Part shown: piece after piece, positions 19,085 through 27,700 of the stretch | How positions within the stretch are numbered: the first letter of the stretch is position 1 | Layout: every line of letters starts with the position of its first letter | NCBI GenBank assembly: GCA_947038175.1 | Contig: CAMQVJ010000003.1 | Span: forward strand, 1 to 64,000 | From: an uncultured Desulfovibrio sp. | Lineage (GTDB): Bacteria; Desulfobacterota; Desulfovibrionia; Desulfovibrionales; Desulfovibrionaceae | Direction of reading: 5' to 3' | Length of the DNA: 64,000 nt | Translations under genes and position numbers: made by a program | Notes under the pieces: model-generated | Told to the model about the DNA's origin: nothing | The model's database searches: none | The model's input: the letters and a program-made list of their open reading frames with translations, nothing else

Positions 19085-19113
19085 TTTATAAGGAAAATGA
19101 CATTCAATGTCAA
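19085..19113 (-). promoter_or_regulatory. feo operon promoter with Fur-box-like operator
   Basis: On the minus strand TTGACA (19108-19113) and TATAAA (19085-19090) are separated by exactly 17 nt, a consensus sigma-70 promoter about 60 nt upstream of the first feoA. The perfect 7-1-7 palindrome TGACATTCAATGTCA (19098-19112) overlaps the -35 box and spacer. Its geometry matches Fur boxes, although the sequence is not the enterobacterial consensus. Iron-dependent Fur repression of feo is the likely reading. Confidence 0.7.
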
Positions 19114-19115
19114 TA

Positions 19116-19235
19116 ATATTTTTCTTCTTCTCTTTTCTTTTTTCTTTTCCGTGGGAGTTGAACTCCCCATCTGAGCTCTCTATTTACGTATTTGCTCGTG
19201 CCTCGTAAACGTAAACGACGATGTCGTCCTTTGGG
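19116..19235 (+). repeat. Intergenic T-tract/G-C hairpin element, copy 4
   Basis: A T/C-rich tract (19119-19149) precedes GGGAGTTGAACTCCC (19153-19167). A segment starting GAGCTCTCTATTTACG follows and resembles the second hairpin of the element at 46538. The T side faces the feo promoter and feoA start. The second C-run is reduced here (CCCCA). Confidence 0.6.
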
Positions 19236-19310
19236 TAGGCGAACCCTCACATATCTAACATATTGGAACTTCTTGTTAATATATCTGGTGTGAATTATAT
19301 AAAAAGTTTT

Positions 19311-19358
19311 GAAGGGAGGGGGTTGGGGAGGGAAACTTTTTCAAAAGTTTCCCTCCCC
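19311..19358 (-). repeat. Intergenic G-C hairpin element, copy 5
   Basis: A 16-bp perfect stem has arms GGGGAGGGAAACTTTT (19325-19340) and its complement (19343-19358). On the minus strand it is followed by AACCCCCTCCC, the family's second C-run. It lies just after the ATPase stop codon in the same orientation as that gene. There is no U-tract. Confidence 0.65.
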
Positions 19359-19400
19359 ATGCTCACCTAATTTCTAATTTTTAATTTTATGTTTCATATT

Positions 19401-21437
19401 TCATATTTTTTTGTCATAAAGTCTTGCTGCGCATAGGAGTACGAGAATTGTTCCTCCATTGTGGGTCAGTGCGCCTGTTACTGGCCCTAAGAGTCCGAGG
19501 ATGGAGAGAATAACGGCAGTTATATTTATAGAAAGCGCCATGAAAATATTAAACTTGATGCTTCGCACGGTGGCGATGGAGAGTTTTTTGAGATAGGTTA
19601 TTTTTCCTAAATCTTCGCCAATAAGGGCTATGTCTGCGGCTTCTATGGCGATATCGCTGCCGGCTTTACCCATTGCTACGCCGACATCTGCGAGTTTTAG
19701 GGCGGGGGCATCGTTGACACCGTCGCCAATCATGCAAACAATATTCCCTTTTGCTTGGAATGCTTGAACTGTTTCCACTTTTTGTTCTGGGAATAAATCG
19801 CTGTGGACATCATGTATGCCCACTTGCTTGGCAAAATAATCTGCCGTTATGGCGTTGTCCCCTGTTAGGAGGGCTGTCTTTACGCCCATGGTGTTTAGTT
19901 CGTGCACCATGGTGGCGGAGCTTTCTCGTAGCTTATCTGCTAAGGCGATAAAGCCAAGGCATTCCCCATTGATTGCTATAAAAACAAGAGCTTTTCCTTG
20001 CTTTCTTAATTCGTTTTCTTTGCTTAGAATGCGTTCGCTTATGGGAATGTTTTTTTCCTCTAAAAAGGTTTTGCGTCCGCAAAGAATTATTTCGTTCGCT
20101 TCAATCTCTTCGACGCCTTTTCCTGGGAGCATGGTAAATGTGGAATTTTTGTCCGCATCGTCGCTATACAAATTCTTTGCGAATACGTTTTTATTTGTAT
20201 GGGGGTTCATTTCGTGACGGGGGGTGTTTGTATTGACTAGTGAATTTTTGGGAGAAGATTGAAGAGGACTTTTTGTGTATTCAGTATATTCGGCATGTTC
20301 AATTTGTTCAGTATCCTCGCCATATTCATTATTAAAATGACGGACAATGGCTTTTGCGAGGGGATGCTCAGAGCGTTTTTCTGCCTTTGCTGCAAAGTAT
20401 AAGAAATCTAAATCGCTATAATTTGAAAAATTAATAAGGTCGCTTACTATTAATTCACCATGGGTAAGTGTGCCTGTTTTGTCAAAGGTAATAAGGTCAA
20501 CTTCCCCCATTTTTTCAAGGGCTTCACCGCTTTTAATGAGTACTCCATTTTTTGCCGCTTGCCCTATTGCCGCCATGATAGACGTTGGGGTGGCAAGCGC
20601 CATTGCACAGGGGCAAAAAACAACAAGCACGGTGACGGCTCGAATCACACTGTCGGTAAATAAATAGGTTAAAAAAGCAATGATAATCGCCACAGGGATA
20701 AGACGCACGGCCCATGTATCCACAATGCGCTGAATGGGGCTTTCGTTTTTTGATGCTTCCTCAATCATGCGAATAAATTTTTGTAGGGATGTGTCTTTCG
20801 CTTCTTTTGTGCAGAGAATATCGAGAGAGCCGAAGCCGTTTAGAGTTCCACAAAGTACCTCATCACCTACTATTTTATCTACGGGTAATGATTCTCCCGT
20901 TAGAATAGATTGGTCTACGGAGCTTGCACCATGGATAATTTGTCCATCGACAGGAATAGTCTCCCCTGGGAAAACTCGAAGGGTGTCGCCTTTTTGTACT
21001 TCTTCTGCTAAGATACGTATTTCTTTGTTGTTTTTGTCAATCTTGCAAGCCATGGTAGGAACAAGATTAATAAGCCCCTTTATACCAGCCTTTGTTTTTT
21101 CTGTTGTTCTTTGTTCCAAAATAGAACCGATTGCCATAATCACGGCAATCTCTGCGGCGGCGAAGGCCTCACCAATCATAATCGCCGCTATAATACCAAT
21201 AGATATAAGGACAAGCGCCGTGATTCGCTTATATAAAACAAGATATTTAATGGAAAAAAAGAGAATAGGCGTGCCTGAAATTAATATGGAGAACCACGCA
21301 AAATCTAAGGGTGTTTTGTAATTAAGCATAAGGCATAGAAAACTCAAAAGAACAAATATCCCAGAGATAAGAGTCATCTTTGTGTCGTATAAAAAATTGA
21401 AAAAGAGATTTGATTTTTCGTAAATTTGATTAAACAT
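19401..21437 (-). CDS. Heavy-metal translocating P1B-type ATPase lacking an N-terminal metal-binding domain
   Basis: This inner-membrane ATP-driven metal pump shows the actuator TGES, the metal-site [11 protein letters not shown] in the membrane, the phosphorylation motif [10 protein letters not shown], the P1B-specific SEHPLAKAI and the hinge [10 protein letters not shown]. It begins directly with membrane helices and lacks the usual GMxCxxC domain. The last helices carry HNGGT rather than the copper-type or zinc-type signature, so the metal is not assigned. An insert of about 50 residues (roughly 315-365, with [14 protein letters not shown]) interrupts the nucleotide-binding domain. csoR lies upstream on the same strand, suggesting metal-responsive control. 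Confidence 0.9.
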   Translation of the reverse strand: MFNQIYEKSNLFFNFLYDTKMTLISGIFVLLSFLCLMLNYKTPLDFAWFSILISGTPILFFSIKYLVLYKRITALVLISIGIIAAIMIGEAFAAAEIAVIMAIGSILEQRTTEKTKAGIKGLINLVPTMACKIDKNNKEIRILAEEVQKGDTLRVFPGETIPVDGQIIHGASSVDQSILTGESLPVDKIVGDEVLCGTLNGFGSLDILCTKEAKDTSLQKFIRMIEEASKNESPIQRIVDTWAVRLIPVAIIIAFLTYLFTDSVIRAVTVLVVFCPCAMALATPTSIMAAIGQAAKNGVLIKSGEALEKMGEVDLITFDKTGTLTHGELIVSDLINFSNYSDLDFLYFAAKAEKRSEHPLAKAIVRHFNNEYGEDTEQIEHAEYTEYTKSPLQSSPKNSLVNTNTPRHEMNPHTNKNVFAKNLYSDDADKNSTFTMLPGKGVEEIEANEIILCGRKTFLEEKNIPISERILSKENELRKQGKALVFIAINGECLGFIALADKLRESSATMVHELNTMGVKTALLTGDNAITADYFAKQVGIHDVHSDLFPEQKVETVQAFQAKGNIVCMIGDGVNDAPALKLADVGVAMGKAGSDIAIEAADIALIGEDLGKITYLKKLSIATVRSIKFNIFMALSINITAVILSILGLLGPVTGALTHNGGTILVLLCAARLYDKKI

Positions 21438-21851
21438 TATGTTAGCCTCATTTTAAAATATAGTCCGAAATTATCATCGGGATATTGTAGTCTATTGTGT
21501 TATTTTTTGGGAAGGAATGTCTTTATTTAAAGGTGGGTAAAAAGATATAGACCTAACCCTCGTATATAATGGAAACGTTTGTTATTTGTGAAGTATAAGC
21601 CTAAATTCTCACCCTATCTGTATAATGGAAAAGTTCCCTCTATGTTGGTGTTTTTTGCCTCTGCATTCTCTTTGCTTGCCCTTTTGGGAAACGTAAAAAA
21701 GGCGAAAGAAAAGACTCGTGTTTATTTATAATATTATCCAGAAAAGAACATTCCCAGAGAATACTAAACTAACGAAGAAAAACGCAAAAAACGCAATTAT
21801 TTTTGAAGGGGGTTAACTGATGTGTAAAAGAAAAGGGGGAGGGCAGAGATT
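21438..21851. other. Intergenic region between csoR and the metal ATPase
   Basis: No convincing gene. Two similar stretches, CCTCGTATATAATGGAAA and CCCTATCTGTATAATGGAAA (near 21558 and 21611), resemble duplicated -10 regions on the plus strand, yet nothing recognisable follows them on that strand. This may be decayed sequence. Confidence 0.35.
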
Positions 21852-22124
21852 CTAAACCATTCGAGAAAATTGCTCAATGACCGCACTCAATTTTTTTAGT
21901 GCTTCCTCTTCATTTCCTTCTCTCACCGCATCTAAAACACAGTGCTGAATATGAGCCTCTAGCATTGCTTGCCCTGTTTTGTGTAAGCCTGCCTTAGCCG
22001 CGCTTATCTGTACAAGCACCTCTTCGCACGATTTGTCATCCTCAAGCATTTTCTTGATGCCCTTTATTTGACCTTCTATACGGTTAAGACGTTTCACTAT
22101 GGAACTATTATCTGCACATTTCAT
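21852..22124 (-). CDS. csoR: CsoR/RcnR-family metal- or sulfur-sensing repressor
   Basis: This is a small all-helical DNA-binding repressor. The 90-aa protein has the family opening IVKRLNRIEGQIKGIKKMLEDDKSCEEVL, with a cysteine at about residue 33, and AHIQHC, which provides the His-x3-Cys pair. This C-H-C set is the Cu(I)-sensing CsoR ligand pattern. The track starts at MGEFMKC, but GGGAGAATTT lies right before the next ATG, so MKCADNSS (22124) is the better start. A CsoR-type operator lies 39 nt upstream, implying autoregulation. Its 5' end is duplicated at 29.4 kb. Confidence 0.88.
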   Translation of the reverse strand: MKCADNSSIVKRLNRIEGQIKGIKKMLEDDKSCEEVLVQISAAKAGLHKTGQAMLEAHIQHCVLDAVREGNEEEALKKLSAVIEQFSRMV

Positions 22125-22187
22125 AAATTCTCCCATTGGTTTTTGTTTCGTTTTGATACCGTATACCCCTATAGGGTATTAAGTCAA
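22032..22187 (-). repeat. 156-bp direct repeat, copy A (csoR 5' end and promoter)
   Basis: This segment covers the first ~31 codons of csoR, its ribosome-binding site and its operator. It matches 29396-29551 over 156 bp with few substitutions and in the same orientation. The two copies bracket the acyl-modification cluster. Confidence 0.9.
22163..22179. promoter_or_regulatory. CsoR-type operator
   Basis: ATACCCCTATAGGGTAT is a palindrome of the ACCC-N-GGGT class bound by CsoR-family repressors. It lies 39 bp upstream of the chosen csoR start codon. The duplicated copy at 29527-29543 retains the site as ATACCCCCATGGGGTAT. Confidence 0.75.
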
Positions 22188-22333
22188 TGGGTGCTTGTTG
22201 ACAGAATAAATAAATCGATATATTGAATCAAGTAAGTGTTATTTGTGTCGAGATACGTTTTTACGTAGGAAAAATACTATCTTGAAGTATATGACTTTGT
22301 ATTTTTAGAATCCCAAATAGAAAGGACAACTTT

Positions 22334-22551
22334 ATGAGTAAATTATCCGAGAAAGAATTTCTAGAATTCTTAGAAAATAGCCCATGGCGGAATCTCCACT
22401 AGAAATGGACATAAGTATCCCTGAAGATATTTTTGATTCCACAGGCAAACTTATTATTGTCATAGCTTTTTCTAGGGAATTTGATATTGCCTTGTCTGTT
22501 GACCAAATGATGCGTTGCCAAACCCCAAGAGATTTATATGGATTGTTCTAA
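22334..22551 (+). pseudogene. Acyl carrier protein-like gene with a frameshift
   Basis: Too short for the ORF track. From ATG 22334, MSKLSEKEFLEFLENS is read and then ends at a TAG (22400-22402). The continuation is in another frame from ATG 22384: MAESPLEMDISIPEDIFDSTGKL...FSREFDIALSVDQMM...TPRDLYGLF, stopping at 22551. The second part looks like an acyl carrier protein, with FDSTGKL as the phosphopantetheine serine site. The first part reads as a typical ACP helix I. Together they are about 70 residues, a little short. Its stop overlaps the SDR start by 14 nt, so translation was or is coupled. Either a real frameshift or a sequencing error. Confidence 0.6.
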
Positions 22552-23320
22552 AATTCAGACGCCTTTAAGTTATCTTGCAGGAAAAACATACTTGGTGACT
22601 GGTGCTTCGTCTGGAATTGGCCAGCACCTTGCCTTATTATTAGACAGACTAGGCGCTCGTGTTGTTTTAAATGGACGAAATGAAGAAAGGCTTAATGATA
22701 CGTTGTCAAAAATGGACGGAAAAAACCATTATATAGCCATGGCAGATATTACCAAAATTGACTGCGTGAACTGGCTTAAAGATATAGGGACCAAGGCGAA
22801 TTCCCCTCTTTCGGGCATAGCGTACTGCGCTGGCGTCCATGAATTTGTTCCCTTACGAGCTTATAACTCGGCTGCTCTTTCCTTGGCGTTCAATCAATTT
22901 ACGATATCTATGATGGACTTATTTATGGCTAGTTGCAAAATGAAAAAAGCAGATACTCTTAGTTTGGTTTTAATGTCAACTCTTAGTGCTCACCAAGGGA
23001 TTACTGGAAATGCTCTGTATGGGGCGAGCCGAGCAACTGCGGAATCATTATGCAGGAATATCGCTATAGAATTTGCACCACGCGGTGTGCATTGTAATTG
23101 TGTGGCGGGTGGCTATATGACTGGTTCAAATATGACCGACAGCTTTGTTCAACAATTAGGAAGCGACCGTATAAGCACCATTGAACAAGCTTACCCCTTA
23201 GGCTTTGGTCATGTTGCTGACGCTGCCCATATGCTTGCGTTTTTATTAAGTGATTCTAGTAAATGGATTACGGGGCAAACCTTCACAGTCGATGGCGGAT
23301 CCAGTATAAAAGGAATTTAA
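22538..23320 (+). CDS. Short-chain dehydrogenase/reductase (FabG-like) with altered catalytic lysine
   Basis: This 260-aa Rossmann-fold NAD(P)H oxidoreductase has TGASSGIG (cofactor motif), AYCAGVHEF in place of NNAG, the catalytic serine in LMSTLSAHQG, and YGASRATAESL where the usual YxxxK reads YxxxR. The C-terminus ITGQTFTVDGGSSIKGI is FabG-like. Its position after an ACP-like gene and directly before a KAS III-like gene argues for reduction of an ACP-bound beta-keto intermediate. The Lys-to-Arg change may alter catalysis. It overlaps the ACP ORF and abuts the next gene. Confidence 0.85.
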   Translation: MDCSKIQTPLSYLAGKTYLVTGASSGIGQHLALLLDRLGARVVLNGRNEERLNDTLSKMDGKNHYIAMADITKIDCVNWLKDIGTKANSPLSGIAYCAGVHEFVPLRAYNSAALSLAFNQFTISMMDLFMASCKMKKADTLSLVLMSTLSAHQGITGNALYGASRATAESLCRNIAIEFAPRGVHCNCVAGGYMTGSNMTDSFVQQLGSDRISTIEQAYPLGFGHVADAAHMLAFLLSDSSKWITGQTFTVDGGSSIKGI

Positions 23321-24343
23321 ATGATACAGGAATTTAATAGTGTGCGGATTGCAGGAATCAATGCGGCAGTTCCCCATAATGTAATTTCTATTAGTGATCT
23401 CGTGCAAGGTTCTGATAAACAAACAGCCTCTAAAATTAGACGCACCGCAATGTTAGCAGGATTAAAAACACGCCCTGTCGCCCTAGAAAATACAAGTGCA
23501 AAAGATTTAGCAGTTCTGGCGGGTAGAGAGCTATTAAAGAACCTTGATTGGAACACTGGTACTGTTAATGCCATCTTTTTTGTTACAGAAACTCCAGATT
23601 TTCTGATGCCAGCTACAGGATATTTTATACATCACGAACTTGGGCTTTTAGAAGAATGTGTTGTAACAGATGTAATAGCTTCTTGTAGTGGGCTTATTCA
23701 AGGTGTATGGACTGCCGCATCCCATCTTTCTGAAGACTGCTCGAGAGTACTTGTTCTTTCTGGTGATACTATGAGTAAAACTTTTTTACCTGATGATATA
23801 GGGAATCAAATTCTTTTTGGAGACGCTGTTGGAGCGATTGCCCTAGAATTTAATCCTAATCAGAATGAGCCTATAACGTTTAATCTCACATCACACCCTG
23901 ATGTTGATCTTGTTCTTGCTATCCATGGGTCTGGTGTTCGTAAAACAGAAAAACCAAAAGGGTTTTCCATGCTTGGTGAAAAAGTGATGGAATTTTCACA
24001 GACTAAAACAGTGGAAAATATTTCTGAATTATTGAATAGATTAGCGTTGAATATCGATGATATTGAAGTGTTCTTTTCCCATCAGCCCAATCTTGCGCTT
24101 TTAGAATCATTGCAAAGAAAATTAGGCTTTCCAAGAGAAAAAGTACCTTCAATTCTTGACTCCTATGGAAACTGTAGCAGTGCAAGCATTGCCTTACTTC
24201 TTTCGGACTATTTTCAGAAAAATCCTAATAAATCATTTTCAAAAGCTTTATTTTGTGGCTTTGGTGGTGGTCTTGCTGTTGCGTCTATGCTTGCACCTAT
24301 AAGTGCATCACAATGTTTTCCTATTGTTCGTTATGAACAGTAA
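23321..24343 (+). CDS. 3-oxoacyl-ACP synthase III-like (FabH-type) condensing enzyme
   Basis: A 340-aa thiolase-fold ketosynthase of the KAS III class. The Cys-His-Asn triad is visible: VIASCSGLIQGVW, VFFSHQPNLALLESL, and YGNCSSASIALLL. Members either start fatty-acid synthesis from acyl-CoA and malonyl-ACP or make specialised acyl chains. The ATG follows the SDR stop directly. A second KAS III-like gene lies on the other strand at 26.8-27.7 kb. Its setting between SDR and N-acyltransferase genes favours a specialised acyl donor rather than housekeeping FabH. Confidence 0.88.
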   Translation: MIQEFNSVRIAGINAAVPHNVISISDLVQGSDKQTASKIRRTAMLAGLKTRPVALENTSAKDLAVLAGRELLKNLDWNTGTVNAIFFVTETPDFLMPATGYFIHHELGLLEECVVTDVIASCSGLIQGVWTAASHLSEDCSRVLVLSGDTMSKTFLPDDIGNQILFGDAVGAIALEFNPNQNEPITFNLTSHPDVDLVLAIHGSGVRKTEKPKGFSMLGEKVMEFSQTKTVENISELLNRLALNIDDIEVFFSHQPNLALLESLQRKLGFPREKVPSILDSYGNCSSASIALLLSDYFQKNPNKSFSKALFCGFGGGLAVASMLAPISASQCFPIVRYEQ

Positions 24344-24358
24344 ATGTTGGAGTTTTTC

Positions 24359-25630
24359 ATGCATAACATCGTCAAAGATTTGTTTACAATCCCTCGTTCA
24401 TTAACGGGTAATGGAGTTCGCCAAACTTTGGCGTATTTAAAAAACATGTGCCCCCTTATGACTATTCACGAAGTTCCATCAGGTACGCAGTCCTTTGATT
24501 GGACAGTTCCGCCTGAGTGGAATATTAGGGACGCATGGGTAAAAGATTCTTCTGGCAAAAAAATAATTGACTTCAAAGTACATAATTTACATGTTATGGG
24601 GTATTCAACTCCTATTCATAAGCGATGCTCTTTGGCGGAGTTATTGGAGCATGTTTATACCTTACCTGAACAACCTGATTTGATTCCTTATATAACGTCT
24701 TACTACAAAGAACGTTATGGATTTTGTATGACAGAAAATCAGAAAAATGCGTTGCTTGAGGGAGAATATGAACTCTTTATTGATAGTGACTTAAACTATG
24801 AAGGTTCGCTCACGTATGGCGAAATTATTATTCCAAGTTCTAATCCTAACGCACAAGAAATTTTCTTTTCCACCTATGTTTGTCATCCACAAATGGCAAA
24901 TAATGAACTTTCTGGGCCTGCGGTTGCCATCCATCTTGCAAAGTGGCTTATGGAAAAAGAAAATAGTAAATTTACCTATAGATTTTATTTTGGTCCTGAG
25001 ACTATAGGAAGTTTGGTTTACTTGTCAAAAAATGTAGAAGTATTAAAGAAGAATGTTTATGCCGGTTTTGTGCTTAGCTGTGTTGGTGATGATAGAGCAT
25101 ATAGTTATTTAGCAAGTCCTTATGGCGATACTATTGCCGACAAAGTGGCTCAAAATGTATTAAAATACCATGCACCAGATTACGTCAGCTATTCTTATTT
25201 ATCAAGGGGTTCAGATGAACGCCAATACTGCGCTAGTGGTATAAGATTACCCGTATGTTCAGTGATGCGCACCCGCTATGGAGCTTACCCTGAATATCAT
25301 ACATCTGGAGATGATTTGGAATTAGTAACAGAAACGGGCTTGCAAGGTGCCTTTTTAGTATATCAAAAAATTATAAATACATTAGAGTTCAATGCTTATT
25401 ATACGATGACATGTCTTGGCGAGCCACAGCTTGGCAAGCGAGGTCTTTATCCTACAATAAGTACTAAAGAAAGTGGTGATATTGTAAGGGATATGATGAA
25501 TGTTATAGCATACGCAGATGGTTCCAACGATATAATTGATATTAGTAATAAAATACACGTCAGTACCGAAGATGTTATCGGGATTATTGAAAAATTGAAA
25601 GTTGCAAACCTTATTTCTAGCATCAGTTAA
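24359..25630 (+). CDS. Aminopeptidase-like protein of the DUF4910/DUF2172 type
   Basis: This 423-aa protein has an M28-like Zn-peptidase fold core with putative metal ligands in STYVCHPQMANNELSG (His, Asn/Glu) and in YGAYPEYHTSGDDLELV (Glu, His, Asp). It ends in a small winged-helix-like domain (about 360-423). Such proteins occur in surface-polysaccharide and flagellar-glycan clusters; the substrate is not established. The track start at 24344 is probably too early: TTGGAG precedes ATG 24359 (MHNIVKDLFTIPRSL). It follows the KAS III gene with almost no gap. Confidence 0.75.
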   Translation: MHNIVKDLFTIPRSLTGNGVRQTLAYLKNMCPLMTIHEVPSGTQSFDWTVPPEWNIRDAWVKDSSGKKIIDFKVHNLHVMGYSTPIHKRCSLAELLEHVYTLPEQPDLIPYITSYYKERYGFCMTENQKNALLEGEYELFIDSDLNYEGSLTYGEIIIPSSNPNAQEIFFSTYVCHPQMANNELSGPAVAIHLAKWLMEKENSKFTYRFYFGPETIGSLVYLSKNVEVLKKNVYAGFVLSCVGDDRAYSYLASPYGDTIADKVAQNVLKYHAPDYVSYSYLSRGSDERQYCASGIRLPVCSVMRTRYGAYPEYHTSGDDLELVTETGLQGAFLVYQKIINTLEFNAYYTMTCLGEPQLGKRGLYPTISTKESGDIVRDMMNVIAYADGSNDIIDISNKIHVSTEDVIGIIEKLKVANLISSIS

Positions 25631-25681
25631 GCTCAATAAAATCAATTAAATATAAAAATAATCATGCACCAGTAGGTATAT

Positions 25682-26446
25682 ATGAAAGAATACTCAAAAC
25701 AAGAATTAAAAGATGCTCTTTTGGACATCGGACTTATACGAGGGGATACTCTTCTCATTCATAGTGCATTGTTCCGGCTTGGGATTATTAACTGTACAGA
25801 GGTAAAGGATATCCTAAATACTATTTATACAATAATAAAAGACATTATTGGGGATAGTGGTACTATTGTAGTACCAACTTTTACATTTGGTTTTAGCTCA
25901 GGTGAAGATTTTGATATTGAGAATACTGCTTCTAAAAATATGGGAAATTTTAGTGAATATATACGAACACATGAAGCGAGTGTTCGATCAAAGCACCCGA
26001 TTCAATCAGTCAGTGCATTAGGAGATAAGGCAAAATGGATATGCGAACTCAATAGTTATTCTGGTTTTGGCAAGGACAGCCCTTTTGCTAGATTGCTAGA
26101 AGCTTCAGGAAAAATTTTGTTACTTGGTAGACCCGTCTCAACGTCCTTTGTGCATTTACTTGAAGAGTACAATCAGGTACCGTATCGTTTTTGGAAAGAA
26201 TTTTCGGGTAATTATATAAAAGACGGACTGTGTGAATATAAAACATATGGTTTATTTGTTCGTGACCATGCAACAAATCCACAAATTCAATTAAAAAAAA
26301 TTGAAAGTGTGTTGACGCTCGCTGGTAAAGTGAAAAGCTGTAAGCTCGGCGGCGGAATGGTACACTCTATCAATACAAAAGATTATTTTGAAGTAGTGAA
26401 TGAAAAGTTACAAAAAGATCCTTATTTTTGTGTGAGTGAAGTTTAG
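25682..26446 (+). CDS. AAC(3)-like N-acyltransferase (aminoglycoside 3-N-acetyltransferase family)
   Basis: This 254-aa protein matches the Antibiotic_NAT fold: RGDTLLIHSALFRLG near the N-terminus, GTIVVPTFTFGFSSG, RSKHPIQSVSALG, then a C-terminal substrate domain with VPYRFWKEFSGNY. Many family members are not resistance enzymes but acylate amino sugars in glycan pathways. The neighbouring ACP, KAS III and SDR genes support transfer of a specialised acyl group to a sugar amine. A near relative lies at 28.5-29.2 kb. A strong terminator follows. Confidence 0.82.
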   Translation: MKEYSKQELKDALLDIGLIRGDTLLIHSALFRLGIINCTEVKDILNTIYTIIKDIIGDSGTIVVPTFTFGFSSGEDFDIENTASKNMGNFSEYIRTHEASVRSKHPIQSVSALGDKAKWICELNSYSGFGKDSPFARLLEASGKILLLGRPVSTSFVHLLEEYNQVPYRFWKEFSGNYIKDGLCEYKTYGLFVRDHATNPQIQLKKIESVLTLAGKVKSCKLGGGMVHSINTKDYFEVVNEKLQKDPYFCVSEV

Positions 26447-26477
26447 TTATTATAAAGAACTATTCTATTACGCCGAG

Positions 26478-26532
26478 CACCACAAAAAAATCCATTAGTA
26501 GTAAAAGGTTACTAATGGATTTTTTTGTGGTG
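26478..26532. terminator. Bidirectional terminator with a 23-bp perfect stem
   Basis: CACCACAAAAAAATCCATTA begins a perfect inverted repeat ending in GGTG, with A-run and T-run inside the stem. It separates the convergent AAC(3)-like gene and ACP gene and can act on both. Confidence 0.85.
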
Positions 26533-26534
26533 TT

Positions 26535-26780
26535 TTATTTATTTAACTCTTTTTGTTCTATCATATCTAATAATACTTGAATTTTGAAATAGCCTTGCTC
26601 TTGCAAATCATCGTCTTCTGGTATCTCAATATTAAATGTTTCCTCCAAAGCCATAAAAAAAACCATGGCGTCCAATGAATCTAAGATAGCTTCATTTAAC
26701 AAATCTGTTTCTGCCGTAATGGTAACCGTTTTGTTTGTTACAGAGTTTATAACGTCATTTAATCGACTAATAGTACTCAT
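26535..26780 (-). CDS. Acyl carrier protein (specialised)
   Basis: An 81-aa ACP with the phosphopantetheine attachment motif AILDSLDAMVFF (Ser about residue 35). A typical acidic helix follows (ALEETFNIEIPEDDDLQEQG). Normal length and apparently intact, unlike the ACP-like ORF at 22.3 kb. It lies directly downstream of the second KAS III gene (8-nt gap) and probably carries its product. The housekeeping acpP would be expected beside fabF/fabG, so this one is likely dedicated to the cluster. Confidence 0.88.
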   Translation of the reverse strand: MSTISRLNDVINSVTNKTVTITAETDLLNEAILDSLDAMVFFMALEETFNIEIPEDDDLQEQGYFKIQVLLDMIEQKELNK

Positions 26781-26788
26781 GTCTACTC

Positions 26789-27697
26789 CTATAATTTAAT
26801 TATCGTTGTTGCCCAAGACAGCCCGACTCCAAAACCTGATAGTAAAACTGTTTTTCCTTGCAAAGTACTGTTGCCCAGATATTCCTCAATCACAAGTGGG
26901 ATTGAAGATGAAACAGTGTTTGCACTTTCTGACATATGCATTAAACATTTATATTCTGGCAAATTGAGTGTTCTAACAAGGTTTGTTAATAAAAACTTGT
27001 TAGCTTGGTGAAAAATAAAGTAATCAATATCAACAAGCTCTAATTCATTTTTTGCCAAACATGCTTGTATCGATGGCTTTATTCTTTTCATCATAAAATT
27101 AAAGATAGATCGACCATCCATAAACAAATAGCCATCATCCCCAATGCAGAGCTTATTGGAGTTACTTCCGTCAGTGCCAAAAGTCGTAAATTGTATAGCT
27201 CCATAATCGCCAATGAACGTTGCAGTTGCTGCATCCCCGAAAATCGAAGCTGTATCTTTATTTTTATAGTTGATTATTCCAGAATAGCAATCGCAAGTTA
27301 CTATCAGTGCGTTCTTTAAATTTTCTGTGCACATTATGCCTTTAGCAATTGAAAGTGCGTATACATATCCAGAGCAACCAAGGTTGACATCAAACGCTGC
27401 GACTGAATAGGGCAAATTTAACAAAAACTGTAGCTGAGAAGAATTTTGAGGGATTTGTTTTTCAGGTGTCTGTGTCACATAAATAAGTAGCTCAATAGAC
27501 TCGCTCTTTATGTTTTCTTTTTTGAATAGCTTTTCACATGCAATTTGGGCAAGTGATAAGCCATTTTCGCCCTCACCCAAAATCTTTCTTGAAAAAAAAC
27601 CCAATTTTTCTTTTTGAAACTCGACCGTAGTACCACATAAGCCTTCAATTTCTTGAGGTGAAAGGCTTTTTGATGGAAAATGAGAGCAAATTTTCAT
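26789..27697 (-). CDS. 3-oxoacyl-ACP synthase III-like condensing enzyme (second copy)
   Basis: This 302-aa KAS III-class protein has the triad Cys in DVNLGCSGYVYAL, His in YFIFHQANKFLL and Asn in ESANTVSSSIPLV. The C-terminus GKTVLLSGFGVGLSWATTII is typical. It is only distantly similar to the KAS III-like protein at 23.3 kb, and shorter. It sits between an unknown gene (3-nt gap) and an ACP gene (8-nt gap) in one minus-strand operon. Probable role: making a short or branched acyl-ACP for the N-acyltransferases. Confidence 0.88.
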   Translation of the reverse strand: MKICSHFPSKSLSPQEIEGLCGTTVEFQKEKLGFFSRKILGEGENGLSLAQIACEKLFKKENIKSESIELLIYVTQTPEKQIPQNSSQLQFLLNLPYSVAAFDVNLGCSGYVYALSIAKGIMCTENLKNALIVTCDCYSGIINYKNKDTASIFGDAATATFIGDYGAIQFTTFGTDGSNSNKLCIGDDGYLFMDGRSIFNFMMKRIKPSIQACLAKNELELVDIDYFIFHQANKFLLTNLVRTLNLPEYKCLMHMSESANTVSSSIPLVIEEYLGNSTLQGKTVLLSGFGVGLSWATTIIKL

Positions 27698-27700
27698 ATA

